From positions 810,811,069-810,875,068 of the forward strand of contig NC_081414.1 in the NCBI RefSeq assembly GCF_030272615.1: a DNA stretch of 64,000 nucleotides. The letters are read 5' to 3'. Source of the DNA: Cryptomeria japonica (taxonomy: Eukaryota; Streptophyta; Pinopsida; Cupressales; Cupressaceae). A program made the translations under genes and the position numbers. The notes under the pieces were generated by a model. That model saw nothing but the letters and a program-made list of their open reading frames with translations. It searched no databases and was not told where the DNA came from. Shown piece after piece: positions 1-12,040 of this stretch (position 1 is the stretch's first letter; every line of letters begins with the position of its first letter).

Positions 1-1016
1 ATATCTACTAATGTTTTACCCCGCCTTGGAACTTGCATACATTTCTTGGAACTTGTGCTAGGGTATTGTGGTTCAATCTGAGCTGTAGATCTTCTTGTCG
101 ATTTTCTTTTTCCATAGATTCTTTAACAAACTTCATGCACGACATACCAATCATTTAATTATAACTAGCTCATTAGCTTCCTTCATTAAATAATGCTTTT
201 ATTCATTCAATGCATTCTAGTATTGTATATGGTGAAAATGGATAACAATAATAACGATATTGAAAGGCTAAATGAATTCAACCACAAAACCCTAGCCTAA
301 CAACAACAAAGATCCACCATAACATATGAAGATTACCTAAGACAATGCAAATCAAATGAAATCACAAAGATTATACCATCACATGTCCAATAGGGTTTGG
401 ATCTCCATTCTTCCTATCTCCATTGATCTTGTTTGATATATTTGCTCTCAGATTTTATGTGCACAAGAGCTCAACAAAGAACGGAATGTGGTTGCAAGTA
501 GGATCGCATATGCCAAGTAGTCAATTGATCAAGTAATTAGAATGATTGATTAGAATGATTGATTAGGGTTGATGATGAAGGAAGCATCCTCTTATATAGA
601 AGACACTATATGAAATGGAGGGATAAGATTGAGAGGTGTAAAAGGAGGTCAGCTATGATTAGAGGGTAGGTAAAAGAAATAATAAAATAATGAAAGGGGT
701 AGGTAGTGTATGAATTAAGAGATGAATGACATGTGTCATGGGTAGAAAAGGTTAATGAATTAATTAAATAAATAAAGATTTATTTAATTAATAGAAGAAG
801 TGGGATAATTAAATAAATAAGATATTTATTTAATTTAGGAAAAGGATAATTTAAATAAATAAATGTATTTATTTGAATGAGAAATAAGGCTAGAAGAGGA
901 TAAATGAATTAATTAAATAAATAAAGATTTATTTAATTAATAGAAGAATTAAGCTTAGATAATTAAATAAATAAAATATTTATTTAATTAGACTGGACAA
1001 TTTTGGGTGTCTACAG
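1..1016. repeat. LTR-like segment with AT palindromes (left edge outside window)
   Basis: The segment ends in GGTGTCTACA, a plausible LTR terminus. Its last 280 bases hold about five short palindromes of the form TTAATTAAATAAA...TTTATTTAATTAA (roughly 755-990). A TATA-like CTTATATAG lies near 592. Segments ending near 42547 and 53342 have the same design: AT palindromes and a GGTGT..CA end. I infer a family of solo LTRs or LTR fragments. No primer binding site follows the end, which suits a solo or 3' LTR. The other end and any target duplication are not visible. Confidence 0.35.
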
Positions 1017-2000
1017 GTATTACTTGGTTGTAACTCGATAAATACTAAACTTCACTCAGTAGACATTCCGCCTTCATTAACTGATAGCGATAACCTGAGG
1101 GTTTACCAACTAGGTTCTTTGCTTGGTAACATAGTATAGTATTAACCTTACAAACAATAGCATATGTAGGATATCAAAACAATCTAAACATCATGATCTC
1201 ATCGTTGTCTAACTCGGTAATCGTTGCCCATTGAATAACTTATTTCTCCCCTTATTCATCACATTATTTTTGTGTCTTTTACCGACATCTTAATTCTCAT
1301 CAAATCACACTTCTTAAGATATGGCAATATCATACTGAATTAGAAAATCAATTTCTTGACATCAATGACAAAATAATAATATTAAGATAGTAAACATCCT
1401 TAATCAGTTATATCCATAATCATCAAAAACCTTTTCAATATCCTTATTGAAATGCCAACAATCTCCCTTTGTCTGTTATAATGCCAACAATCTCCCTTTG
1501 TCTATTATAATGCCAACACAATCATCTTCTACTACTTCCAAATTAGGCTTCACAATATCACTACTAAAATATGCATACATTATTCCACATTTCACCTTAG
1601 TTGCAACAACTTTGTCATTATGAGTTAGACTCATCCACTTTGCATCTTTCAATGCTCCATCTATCTTCATATTTTTAATCTTGTCTTTCCACTCTTTCTC
1701 TATTGTTGCTAGCTGTATCCACAAATCTTCATTCATTTCATTATTGATGGCTCCTCTTACCAATTCCTTCATTGTAGTGTCTTCACCTTGCATCTCTTTG
1801 CCTACATCCTTTTCAACCACTACTACTCCAACAAACAACTCCTTACCTAATGCTATCCTCTCTTACATGTATTCCTTCTTGATCTCCTAATAAACAATTT
1901 CTTTGTCTTCATCCACTACCCCTAAATCTGCTTCTTTTTTTTCTTCTGCATCCTCTATATCACTACTCAATCCCTCATCATCCTATTGGCATTATTTTGA
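1017..2000 (-). mobile_element. 3' end of a minus-strand Ty1/copia fossil (3' LTR start plus end of internal region)
   Basis: Read on the minus strand, a purine-rich tract (AAAGGGAGAT) is followed by TGTTGGCA at about 1460, the usual polypurine tract and LTR start of plant copia elements. The tract-LTR junction is repeated in tandem with a period near 31 bp (about 1453-1514). Upstream on the minus strand, 1476-1838 is an acidic/basic, coil-like open frame with no recognised domain, of the kind found at the 3' end of some copia internal regions. The LTR runs from 1460 toward 1017, where it meets the neighbouring LTR-like segment. The element is broken and old. Confidence 0.5.
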
Positions 2001-2202
2001 TTGATGTAAACCATGGCTTGTTGTAGATGATATGATTTGTAGTTGCAGTTGATGTCAACAATGAAGAAGTTCATAAAATGTAGGTTATGCAATCATCCAT
2101 AACACATCGTGTTATGCTAAACTTGTAGGCAGCCAAAAACATGTGTTGTAGTAGAGTTCATGGTGTCTAACAAAGATCATGTGTGCAATTCATGCACTTC
2201 TA

Positions 2203-3417
2203 TGTTGGAATCATATTCTACATCGACCTCATGCTGTGTTGGATTCATCGGGTGCATGTTGTAGATTGAAAATGCTCAAAATTCATATATTTGGCAGTTT
2301 TCAGCATGACCAGGTTGAAGTCTTGGCGACATCCTTCTTTTAGGTGTAAGGAGCCTTTTGGGTGAAAAATCTTCCTCTCACTACAATCTTGTTTACTACA
2401 TTGAATAAATTTGGTTGAATAATTTCAAAGGATTTTTTGAACAGAGATCTCTTCACCACGAAGACATCAGAACATTTCTAGATGAAAGAACATCAAGAGA
2501 CAGAGTTGGTGAAGATTACCAAATATAGTAATATATTCTTAGTGATGAATCCAAAACTATATGATGATGAAATTAATGAGATGTGCACTTCTGCAAATAG
2601 TAGATTTCTTGAAGAAATATGAAAATCATTTTCAGTATTCAATGGTGTATGCAGATGACAAAAAACAAATAGGGTAGCTAGCCATCAAACAGAGATAAAA
2701 AAATTTAGAACCCTGATCTAACTTGATAAGATTTATTCTTGAGGGTTGTCCATACATAGAAAATCCAATCTATCTAGATATGATCTCTTAGACGCAAGCA
2801 TGAAAAATGTATACATATACAGTTTTTGATGTGTTTTTTTTTGTTTCTTTTTGTTCAAGGGAGTGTAATGATCATCTGTAATGAGGAGAACAAAGATATC
2901 TTATGTGTGTAGAAAAATTCAGAAAGCTTGAAAACACACAAAGAGTAGTAGTTGTTAACTAAGAACATAAGACATCAGTGAGTCGTCATTGCTGAGCATG
3001 ATTGACTGTGAATCATACAGAGTTACAAAACTCATTTGTAACATGGTACTTAAACTGTAATTATTTCTCATCATCTGTAATCTGAGTTGGTGCTCAAAAC
3101 AGGGGTTGGCACTCCTCTGAGTTGGTTCTCATAAATCACGGGCATTGGTGCCCCTTTGAGTTGGTGCTCATAAATCTACTATAATCATTTGTTTCATTCT
3201 AAGGTTGGATTGGATTAGTAGACTCCAACAGCTATTCTCACCGAGGTTTTTCCCACATTGGGTTTTTCTTATATACCTTTATGTTATGTGGTTGTCTCTT
3301 ATCTGTGTGTTCATTTAATATATCTTCTTATTAGACTGAACAAATATGTTTTAAAGGTTTTCAATTTTTGACTATCACTAATCCACCCTCCCTCTTAGTG
3401 ATCACTTGTGTTCTTCA
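2203..3417 (+). repeat. 5' LTR of copia fossil 1
   Basis: The LTR ends in TTCTTCA immediately before ATTAGTATCAGAGCC, a close match to the plant initiator-Met primer binding site TGGTATCAGAGC. The last few hundred bases hold the GAGTTGGTGCTCATAAATC and 'gactccaaca...cgaggtttttcccacatt' phrases that recur in the LTR ending at 63861, so the two LTRs are related. The start is set at TGTTGGAAT (2203); a start near 2050 is possible. No 3' LTR partner is seen in the window. Confidence 0.6.
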
Positions 3418-4500
3418 ATTAGTATCAGAGCCATAGGTTCCCTTGTAGTAAAAGCTTTCTCTATCTTGGGTAGATCCTTCTTTGTGAACAAAATAGCTAG
3501 GAATGAATCCTCCTCTAAAGCACCTATGTTTGATGGCACTAACTATTACTTTTAGAGTAGAAGAATGGAAACTGAATTATCTTCTCTAGGCTTTGATGTT
3601 TGGATGTTTGTGAAAAATGGTTATATTGTTCCTCAGGTTTCTCCTACTGACCCTGGTGCTAAAAGGGAACATGATAACAATCCCAAAGCTAAGAATGCAA
3701 TCCTAAGTGGATTGTCAGATACAAAGTTCATGAAAGTCATGCACTACACATCAAAAAAAGAAACATGGGACAAGCTACAAATTATATATGAAGGAGATAC
3801 CAAAGTGAAAGAATCCAAACTGAAAAATCTAAGAGCTTGATTTGAAAACCTGAAAATGAAGGATAAGAAGATAGCTGATTATCGAAAAAAAGTAGATGAA
3901 ATTTTGAGTGCTACAAGAGGACTTGGAGAGGATGTATCAGATGAAGTTATTGTCAAGAAGGTTCTGAGATCATTAACCACAAGGTATGATACAAAATGTT
4001 TGGCTATTGAAGAAGCTAAAGATCTAAAAACCTTCTGCATGGATGAATTGTTCAGTTTTGTATCAGCATATGATATGAGGATAGTAAATGCTAAAACTTC
4101 AAAGAGAGAGGTTGCCTTCAACTCAACCAAGAAAGGAAAATAATATGTTGCTCTTGAAGAAGATTAAGACTCTGATACTATTGTAGCTAACTTTGTGAGA
4201 AAACTGAAAAAGGGATCAGGCAAGTACAAAGGTAAGTTGCCTTTCAAGTGCTTCAATTGTGGTAAAATAGGAAATTTTGCTTCTAAGCGCCCCTATGGTG
4301 AGAAAGATGGAGATAAGAAGAAAAACAACAGATCCTTTGGTAAGGATAAAATGAAGAAAACTTATGGAGGTTTAGGAAGAAAAATAGTCTCTATACCTTT
4401 GAAGATGATGCCACGGATAAAGGGAGTATCTCTGATGAGGATTATAGTGAAGGAGAAAGAGAGAATAATCTCTTTATGGAACAATGAGAACTAGATGATT
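3418..4500 (+). mobile_element. Copia fossil 1: PBS and gag region
   Basis: After the primer binding site (about 3419-3431) comes a gag-like coding region. It has the UBN2/DUF4219-type start (FDGTNY near 3530), a helical capsid-like part (3565-4143) containing WDKLQIIYEGD, and a CCHC zinc knuckle starting CFNCGKIGNFA near 4248. This order is typical of Ty1/copia gag. The element is broken, with several breaks in gag. No protease, integrase or RT is recognisable downstream, so the element is truncated. Base composition matches its surroundings, which suggests an old insertion. Confidence 0.75.
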
Positions 4501-5762
4501 ATAGGAGACTATTAGTTTTCCTTGTACTTGAAAACAACACTAGGATAAGAAACTTGGATGATTAGAGACCAAAAGTGATAAATGTTAAATTATCTAATTT
4601 TTTCATACAAAAGACTCAAATCAAACTTTTAGAATGCATTCTTCTTTGCATTTATAAGTCTAATACTTAAGGAGGAACCTCACAAAGACAATCATGTCTA
4701 TAAATACTTCTAAAAGGATGTGGAATCATTGCAAATTGACGCAAAACTAAAGGTGCTAGATTTATTTGTATATGAGAAGATTGTCACTTAAATCTAGTAG
4801 CCTTGTTTTTGTTGAAGTAATATAGACATGTGATTTGAGAAAAGAATATAACATTATTGAGAACATATTAGTAAATTGATTTTAGTACGCTCACATAGAA
4901 ATGCAATCGGAAATATAGAATTTGATGTATTGATACATTGAATCACAAGTCTCTTAAGAGTTTAATATCTACTTCACTTCTTCACAGTCTGAATCTAGTT
5001 TACTATTTATAATTTTGGCATATTTTAAAAGTGTGAAATCAAACAATAATATGAATTAATTATATACAGGTCTAAAAAAAACATTAATGGATTAATAATA
5101 ATGGGTAAAATTTCTTAATAATCTTAGGATATGAATAAGGAAAAGTAGCAAATCACTATAAATTTGAGGTTTATTGAAGGAAAGCGGAGGAATATTAATT
5201 TGACTTCTAAAAGTAGTACAATATGTGTATATTTATTTGGAAGGGATAGGAAAGGTGTTTATTAAATTGATCTTAGGAAGTCATTATGATATTCAGGTAT
5301 TGTTTCTAGATTAGATGGTGTATGCAAGATTTGATGATAAAAAGTTACATACACAATCGAATTTAGAAGCAATACATGAATATTAGAATGGATTGTGGAA
5401 ATCTGATAGCATTAAGCCATTATGATAGTTAAGAGATGAACATGAAAGAAGAAATGAAGAATATATAGAGGATGCTAAAGATGTGGAAATTTAAGACAAT
5501 AGTGGACAATATTAAATGAACTAGTTTATAGACTATTTAATGTATGGGCTCCAGATTATTATAGAAAAGATGTTATGGGAGAAAAAATAATAGATTAAAA
5601 ACCAAAAGTGTATAGTGTTAGGATTATTTAATATTTGATAATGATAGAAATTGATGTTGAGAATTTTAATTACATAAGAATGTTTAATGATCAATACTCA
5701 ATTTTAAAAATTAGAGCTAAAGAATAACCCATGTAGTTTATGTATCTTAATAGCTTACCCTA
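4501..5762. other. Unassigned AT-rich interval
   Basis: No domain or long open frame was found. A phrase of about 40 bases near 4560 (gattagagaccaaaagtg) recurs in weaker form near 5592, so some diverged internal repetition may exist. This may be eroded retroelement sequence, but nothing diagnostic remains. Confidence 0.3.
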
Positions 5763-6330
5763 TTTTTTTTTATTAAGGATCAAATGGATTTTGAGGGGAC
5801 CCGAAACCCCTTACAACAAGTTTTGAAGGGACCAGAAATCCTTGGATTTGCATGGATTCAATACCCAAAGAAATATATTGCCACAAGATACAAAATAGAC
5901 TACGAGCAACTCAACCTCAGCTGAAAAAAAGAGAGCAAAGACATCCACTAGAAACTCATACACCACAAGAAGATGTCAATAAAAGAAAATCCAAGGGTTT
6001 TAACTAGGCTCCATTTACCTGAACTGACTACCAAGGGTTTTTCCAAGCACCCATAGCCTAAACATTTGGTTTTAGCAAGGATCCCAAAACCATATCAACG
6101 AGTCTTAAAAGAATGCATAAAAGAGAAATTTGGAACCAAAGGATTTTTAAAGGCTCTCCAAACCTTCTTATTGAGTTCTGTTTCGACTACCAAAACCATC
6201 AGATTGAAACCAACATAGAAAATCCAGCTAAAAGTCAACTCCCCTCCAACACAAATCCTTTCCATCTCAATTGGAAGGAGACCCACCTCAATAGGAGCTG
6301 AAGTGAAGCAGATCGCCAAGTGAACAAACT
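5763..6330 (-). mobile_element. 3' end of a LINE-like (non-LTR) element
   Basis: On the minus strand the segment ends in GGTCCCCTCAAAA...TTAATAAAAAAA, a 3' end with a short poly(A) that appears as the T-run at 5763-5771. The same terminal sequence occurs at 23161-23220. The two copies also share a coding-like stretch, with (A/F)PIEVGLLPIE-type residues near 6260 and the matching part near 23610. Non-LTR elements characteristically share 3' ends. No reverse transcriptase is visible here. The 5' end is not defined; the element may have carried, or been joined to, the ORF-bearing DNA that follows. Confidence 0.55.
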
Positions 6331-6335
6331 AAACA

Positions 6336-7059
6336 ATGTTTAGCCCCTTCAAATCTAGAGAAAAAGGATCAAAACAAAACCAGTTTGCTAGAATATCTGG
6401 TTTTATAAAGGCTCCCAAACCCCAAGACACCCATTCAATCATTGAGGAATTTCTTGCAAATCTATACTCGGTGGAGAGTCAAATTATGCAAGTGAAGGCT
6501 AAAAAGAAGCATCATGTACATTGGTGGGATGGCTAGAGAAATGAAGAAAATTCAGCTAAAGAAGAAGAGTGTATGCCATCGGAGACCCAAAATGAATCTA
6601 TTGTTGATTTTGCCTCCCGGGGTGAGGAGGCGTATAGAGATTGGAGTGAGGGAGCAGAGCCACATATCCTAGAAGTAATTGAGGCTTCAAAGAGATTTGC
6701 AGATGGAGTGGCGTTGTGTCAAATTTCTCTAGAGAGGCCATTCCATATCGTAGGTGCGAGAAATGTTTCAACAATCAAAATGGTGCTAGAGCCTAGTGAG
6801 ATCACCACAGACGAGAACAAAGAAGTTGGTTGGCCACTATGTTGGTCAAGAAAGGATTCACAGGATCCTTTGTGGAGACAAGCAGTCATGGCAATTGAAG
6901 AGGCTACTAAGGGAAAATCAAGCCATGGGCATTGATGAACAAGCCCATAAGAGAAATTTTGAGTATCTAGAGGAGCTAGTAGATAAAAATCACAAAATCA
7001 TTTCATCATCAGCTAGGACTGAGTTGGAAGATGAAAGGGACATGATGGTGAGAGGATAA
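6336..7059 (+). pseudogene. Unrecognised broken coding region upstream of the ADC-NASP chimera
   Basis: A coding-like stretch lies in one frame at 6336-6536 and 6573-6935, split by one stop (TAG at about 6534-6536). It passes to another frame at 6796-7059. The frame-1 product is polar (MPSETQNESIVDF start; WSEGAEPHILEVIE). The second is basic and helical (RENQAMGIDEQAHKRNFEYL). I do not recognise the family. It lies 100-300 bases upstream of two captured gene fragments and is probably part of the same composite. It could equally be an ORF1-like part of a non-LTR element. Confidence 0.35.
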
Positions 7060-7156
7060 ATAAAAATAATAGAGGAGGCATTAAGTGGTAGAGCCAATGA
7101 TCATAGTGACAAAGGAAAGGAGTCTTAGCAGAACACCCTGCAGGAAGATCTAATGT

Positions 7157-7380
7157 TTGAGAGAAAAAAATGAATCCACTAAGGAGCCCAAGGAAGCCAT
7201 GAAGATTGAAACAGGTGGAGGTGAATCATTCTCCTGGCATTTGAACGGTCAGCAACCAAAGGCCATCATGGATTCAGAAGAAGAGCTTCCCAAGAACACG
7301 TCTAACAATACACACGTTGTAGTGCCTAAGAGTAATCATTTGGATAAGGGAGGAGAGAGGGGTGTTGAAACAAGTGGTAG
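7157..7380 (+). pseudogene. Unrecognised in-frame leader of the chimera
   Basis: This segment is open from 7157 and in the same frame as the arginine decarboxylase fragment that follows. The product is polar and low in complexity (ESFSWHLNGQQPKAIMDSEE). I do not recognise it. It is either the diverged N-terminal part of the decarboxylase or a third captured piece. Confidence 0.35.
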
Positions 7381-7700
7381 CAAGGTGAACGAGAGCGGGA
7401 ATGTTGTCATCTGACTGCAGATGACCCACACTCATCCCTGGGAGGAGATCGATATGTTGAAGGTCGTCAAGAAGGACGTTGGGCCCAAGTCGGTAGGAGG
7501 GCAAGGGATGACCACTCTGCTCATCATTAGATTCCTAGATGTTCTCTGCCACAGGCTCAAGGCCTTGCAATGTGCCTTCAACACCGTCATAGCCTTCCAA
7601 AGGTATGATTCCCATTTTTGAGGAGTTTAGCCTGTCAAGTCGAACCAAGACCGCTATGTGGTGGAACACATTGTGGAGTTCGGAAAGGAATTTATTATAA
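7381..7700 (+). pseudogene. Arginine decarboxylase (ADC) gene fragment
   Basis: The translation matches plant arginine decarboxylase, the PLP enzyme that makes agmatine for polyamine synthesis, over about 105 residues near its N-terminus (about residues 55-160 of Arabidopsis ADC1, from memory). Landmarks in order: SGNV (about 7390), EIDMLKVVKKDVGPKS..GG (7447-7500), LLIIRF.DVL..RL.ALQ.AF (7514-7580), YDSHF.GV.PVKSNQDRYVVE (7604-7665) and IVEFG. The lysine of PVKSNQ (codon 7637-7639) corresponds to the PLP lysine of the family. In-frame stops at 7412-7414, 7619-7621 and 7628-7630 break it; the first fits CGA to TGA. The rest of the enzyme, about 600 residues, is absent. The frame runs on into a NASP-like fragment. 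Confidence 0.8.
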
Positions 7701-8263
7701 GTTCTTTGAGGGATGTTTCTATGGAAAGAGATGATTTCTCAACTTTTGCAGATGATTACTTGAGCGCTTTGTCTATCTTAAAAAAAATGAATGAAGCACA
7801 AAGTCGTCATATTGTCAAGCTATGCTTCAAAATATGTTTATCTCTACAGATGTAGAACAAGATTCCTGAAGCTCTTAGTTATTGCTAGTGGGCTCTTTCT
7901 ATATGTAAATCATGTATGCAGACACTGACAAATAAGGTTGATACATCCAAGCTTGAAATGGATTCCAAAGATGCTCAAACAAGTAATTGTTCTGCTAGAA
8001 TTCAGAACAATGTAGAACATATAGAGTCAAAGGAAGAAGACATTAAAATGCTCAAAGGATTAATGGTGGAACTTTCAGAGAAGGTTGAATATCTAAAGGA
8101 GATGATGGAAGAAGCACCATTATTTGAAGCTATACGGTTTATTAATGATAACACTTTTTTTCAATTTGCTCTTAGTGGAGGAAATTCAAAAGAAGAAAAC
8201 ATAAGAACTGGTTTTGACCATTCTAAACTTGCTAAGGATCCTTTAACTAGATTTTACAGTTAA
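7701..8263 (+). pseudogene. NASP-like (SHNi-TPR histone chaperone) gene fragment, spliced form
   Basis: The translation resembles the SHNi-TPR region of plant NASP-related proteins, which bind histone H3. DYLSALSILKKM (about 7753-7788) is followed by SRHIVKLCFKICLSLQM, IPEALSYC and WALSICKS, then a linker and a coil (EDIKMLKGLMVELSEKVEYL, 8038-8097) that matches the region after the TPRs. In-frame stops at 7853-7855 and near 7889 lie where the family has glutamine, so both fit CAG to TAG. No introns interrupt about 500 bases that normally span several exons (family knowledge), so this is a processed or captured copy. It is in frame with the ADC piece upstream. The stop at 8261-8263 may be the original end or another break. 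Confidence 0.7.
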
Positions 8264-8729
8264 AGGTTGAGTCAGGAGGAAATTATTTTAAAATTAGAGG
8301 ACATCCGGCTGTTAGTTTTTGTTCAGTCTGAGAAAATTTAGAGAAGATTGGTTTGCAGTGTTTGTGAATAAATTTTGGCAAAGTTAAAATCTTCGCTGGG
8401 TCCGGTTTTGTAAGGTTCGAAATGGAGAGCAGGGGATGCTATAGTGCATGGATGTGTCAGTTGGCCTTCACAAGGGAGATTGGTTGTGAAGCCCAACAGT
8501 CACATGTCCATTAGTGTTCTCAGAAATCTTGGTTTTATGGCTAGATATGATTGTATAAATGCCTTGTGCAATCCATGTCTATATGTAGGATTGATAATGA
8601 TTAATAAGAGTATTCCCTGCTTTGAGTGTGGATGTAAGCATATTTTCTAAACCATGATAAATCATGTGTTGTCTCTTGTTTTTCTTTATTCTATTTTTGT
8701 TATCATTTTTCTGCTTGTTTTAAATCCTT
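8264..8729. other. Unassigned interval 3' of the chimera
   Basis: An open stretch of 68 codons (8444-8650, plus) shows no recognised domain (CFECGCKHIF near its end). It may be the 3' UTR of the captured transcript or the end of the carrying element. No poly(A) tail is seen on the plus strand. Confidence 0.25.
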
Positions 8730-8925
8730 ACAATTATTATATGTGTAAAAAAATAATATTTGATATAAAATAACCTATTGTTAAATTCTAGATTTCATTC
8801 AAATTTGTTATATAACAATAAGATAATGTTGATAAACACTTTTGCAAATATATTGTAGGAAGATTAAAATTTTAGACCTTCTAAAACCTAAATAAAATCT
8901 AATGCTAATTATGCCAGAGAGGTGT
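8730..8925. repeat. Isolated unit of the ~230-bp satellite
   Basis: This unit carries the same ordered landmarks as the array at 21796-26560: ATATGTGTAAAAA-ATAAT, GATATAAAATAACC, AATGTTGATAAACAC, then TTAAAATTTTAGACCTTCTAA-A-ACCTAAATAAAA. It is a single unit about 13 kb from the main block, so the satellite family is dispersed as well as tandem. Confidence 0.75.
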
Positions 8926-11589
8926 TACCTACAATGGCATCATATAGGGGTCACCACCAGTAACGGTGTAAGGAAAAAGAAGTGCTTTGTATTCCCATGG
9001 AAGTGAAGATTAACCTGAGTTGTCACTATCCAAGTTGTCAACCTGAGCTGTCATCATCCAAACAGATTCTTTAATGCCAGCCTCATGTAGCAGCCCCATT
9101 GAAACCCCGATGAGAAGGCAGGCAAAAAAACTAAAATTGAAACTGCAGTTTCTTTAATGCCAGCCACCTGAATTAGTTTCTTTAGCGATAGCTACAAATG
9201 CAAAGTGGTCTTGCAAATGATAATTACAAAATGAATCATATGGCTATATGAAGCTAACAATAATGGGAGAGGAAGTGGTGTGGTCAATATATGATAAATC
9301 CCATTTCGGCTTTGCCTAAGGACCCATTCCACTTACTTTCGCTACATCCATTTTACTTCTGAAACATTCTTGCCTGTATTTTACCATTGATTTGTTCACA
9401 TGCCCACAAACTGGTCAAAAATTCAATAGCTTGCAACTCTCCAGATCTTTAATTTAATTTATTGTTTAGAGTCGTTCGTACTCAAATTTTAGATTTTGCA
9501 TGTGGATTATTTGAAAGTTTATTAGCAACATTTAGGTTGTTAATGTGAAAAATAAATTAGTGCATTATCAATAGAATCTCTACTTTTATTCTCTTCACAT
9601 ATTTTGAATGTATGTGTTTTATTCTTATTACCTTAATGATCACAAATTTAGAAAATGTCTTATTAATGATGTGCAATTAGAAATCTTAGTGTAAAAAATA
9701 TTTGAATGGATGTAGAAACGATCTTATTACTGAGCTTGTTCATAGATTTGTAGAATTCTAATGAAATTTCATTTTGTCTGGATATTGAGTGCTAAAATAT
9801 TTGTTCATAGATTTCTAAACTCTATTACAATCTCCATTACTTCAAACTCTATTCCTCTTTCCCTCTTTTCATCTAATTGAATCCCAATCAATCGTCCAAT
9901 TTCTTTTTTTGTGCTACGATTCTCTCTTTGTCTACTATTTAAGTATGTTGGATTTTTTCTATTGATAGCAACCATTTATACTCTATTTATTCCTATCGTA
10001 AATTTTCTCTCTGATTCTACCTTTCTTGACTTTGTATTGGCGCTCTTTAAATTTGTATTATTTATTTGCAATTTAAAACTTTAAACTGCATATAATCGAC
10101 TCTAATCATAATTGAATTCTATTATTTATTGTGCAGGAAGGAATGTCTATGAGCGTTGAAAATAGTTGAAGCAATTTTTTTTCTCTCAATTCCAATTCGA
10201 GTCTCTAAATATTGAGCGTACAATAATGACTAGACCCCTCCTATTGTTGTAAGCTTGCAATACCATTTTCACTCTCAGTCCAGTTCTTCATTTCCATACC
10301 CACAAAGCTTTCGAACTACTTGCTAATTTTATTTCCTTATTTCTCATCTAGATAATCTTTTATAATTTGGTAGGTGCTCCTATTCTCTTGGATCGCTCCT
10401 TTCGGAATTAGGAGAAAGTTCTTGCAAAGGTTTTAGAATTTGGCTTCATTTGTGCCCATTGAATCTCTAATGCCCCTTTTACAAATTTATTTTGTATATA
10501 TTATTGTTCGTTGCTATTTAAAAATATCCATTTTGGTTGCATCTTTGTTGTCTATAAAATTGTAGTTCCTTTGAGGCATATTGACAAATAGTTCTTTAGC
10601 TACTAAAAAATTTCAATTTTTTTTATTTAATTGATAAATTTAATTTGCAAATGAAGCAATAAAAAATAGTGCAATCTACTTTTAATATCTTAATTGATAT
10701 CTTAATAATATTTAACATGCTAAATATTTAAGACTTTTTTTAATATATTTTATTTCAAAAAAGAATAAATAAATCATAAGTTTAGGAAATGAGTGTGCTT
10801 CTCACTGTAGAGTTAACCACAGGTTCTGCCACATATTTTATTGTATGGTATTTTTCCGGAGTTCTGCGACAAGTTTTGTGATAATTTTTTTTAAAGTTTG
10901 TAATTATTGATTATTTATTTTTTTATCTTTTGGGGGCAATAAGGTGTTTAAAAAATGGTAAGGATAATGGCAGATTTAATATGGAAGTGTTCTAAATATT
11001 TCATGGGTAGAATGAGAATTCTATCTTTACATAAATGTGATTAATTTTTTCTATAGGGTTGTTGGCAATTTTTTTATTGTTTGTTCTTTAATAAATTTAT
11101 TTGAGATATGTAAATGATGTCTTTATAAGAAAATCAGAAAATCAAATGCATTCTTATTAGCACTTGTTAAGGATATCATCATCAAATTATTTATGTCCTT
11201 ATTTCGATCTTTAATTTTTTCAATGTTATTGAATGATTAGTGAATGAAATATGACAATCTTTCCAAATTGTTACTAGATTCATTTTAGTGTCATAAAAAT
11301 ACTCATTTCAAGGAACTTCATAATCTATAATAAGAAAATGATAATTAATAATTGTTATGCATAAAAATATTATTTGAATGAACTTCATAATTTATATCAA
11401 TTTGATATGAACAACTTTTGGTTTTTATAGACCGAGAAAAAATTAAAAACATTATTATTTTTAAATTAATTATAAGCTTGATATATGAATATTTAAATAA
11501 TTTTAGCATATTTTTGAAAGAAAATAAAAATAACATAGATATATTATAGAAAGGAATCATGGATACCAAAAATCTATTTCAAAATGAGA
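8926..11589. other. Unassigned AT-rich interval
   Basis: No coding domain was recognised on either strand. Near 9010-9065 the phrase 'acctgagttgtcactatcc' recurs as 'acctgagctgtcatcatcc'. 'tctttaatgccagcc' occurs at about 9069 and again at about 9151. These look like short local duplications. The remainder is AT-rich with T runs and no clear promoter or RNA gene. Confidence 0.3.
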
Positions 11590-12040
11590 CCTAATGTACA
11601 ACACTAGGTGGAGAGATCTTTGACTTGTGGATGAGTGAGGAGCGAAATTTTGCTATGCAAGGGGAATCTCGAAATTCGGTTGGGGTGATGAAGCGGACGC
11701 TGATCCACTTCCACTTGAGGATCCGTTTGGTAGCAAAATAGACCACATGCCTCAATGGGTTTTTTGGAGAGGGCAATGGGTTGATATGGCCGTCCAACAG
11801 AGAGTTTCTTCTGATCTTCCTCAGTATGGTGCTCGAATTGGTAGCGAGGGTTTGCATTGGGTAAAAAATCGCAAGTGAGACTTCCATTTTTTCCCATCTT
11901 CTGGTTGTTTTCGAGGGTTTTTTTGGCAAAATGGGGGGGGTAGTCAAAATTCGGGGTCTAAGGCTTTGGCTGTTTGGCGACATGGTTAAGGGGCAGTAAA
12001 TATTAGGGCTTCCCAAGCTGTAAATAAGGCATGGCCTAGT

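Noticed and set aside
4555-5640. Possible 1-kb-spaced direct repeat (GATTAGAGACCAAAAGTG type)
   Set aside because: Similarity covers only about 40 AT-rich bases with many differences; not enough to call LTRs or a duplication.
11591-12016. Minus-strand open frame of 141 codons
   Set aside because: Lies antisense to the 5' leader of LINE A, with no domain and no conserved features; a chance open frame.
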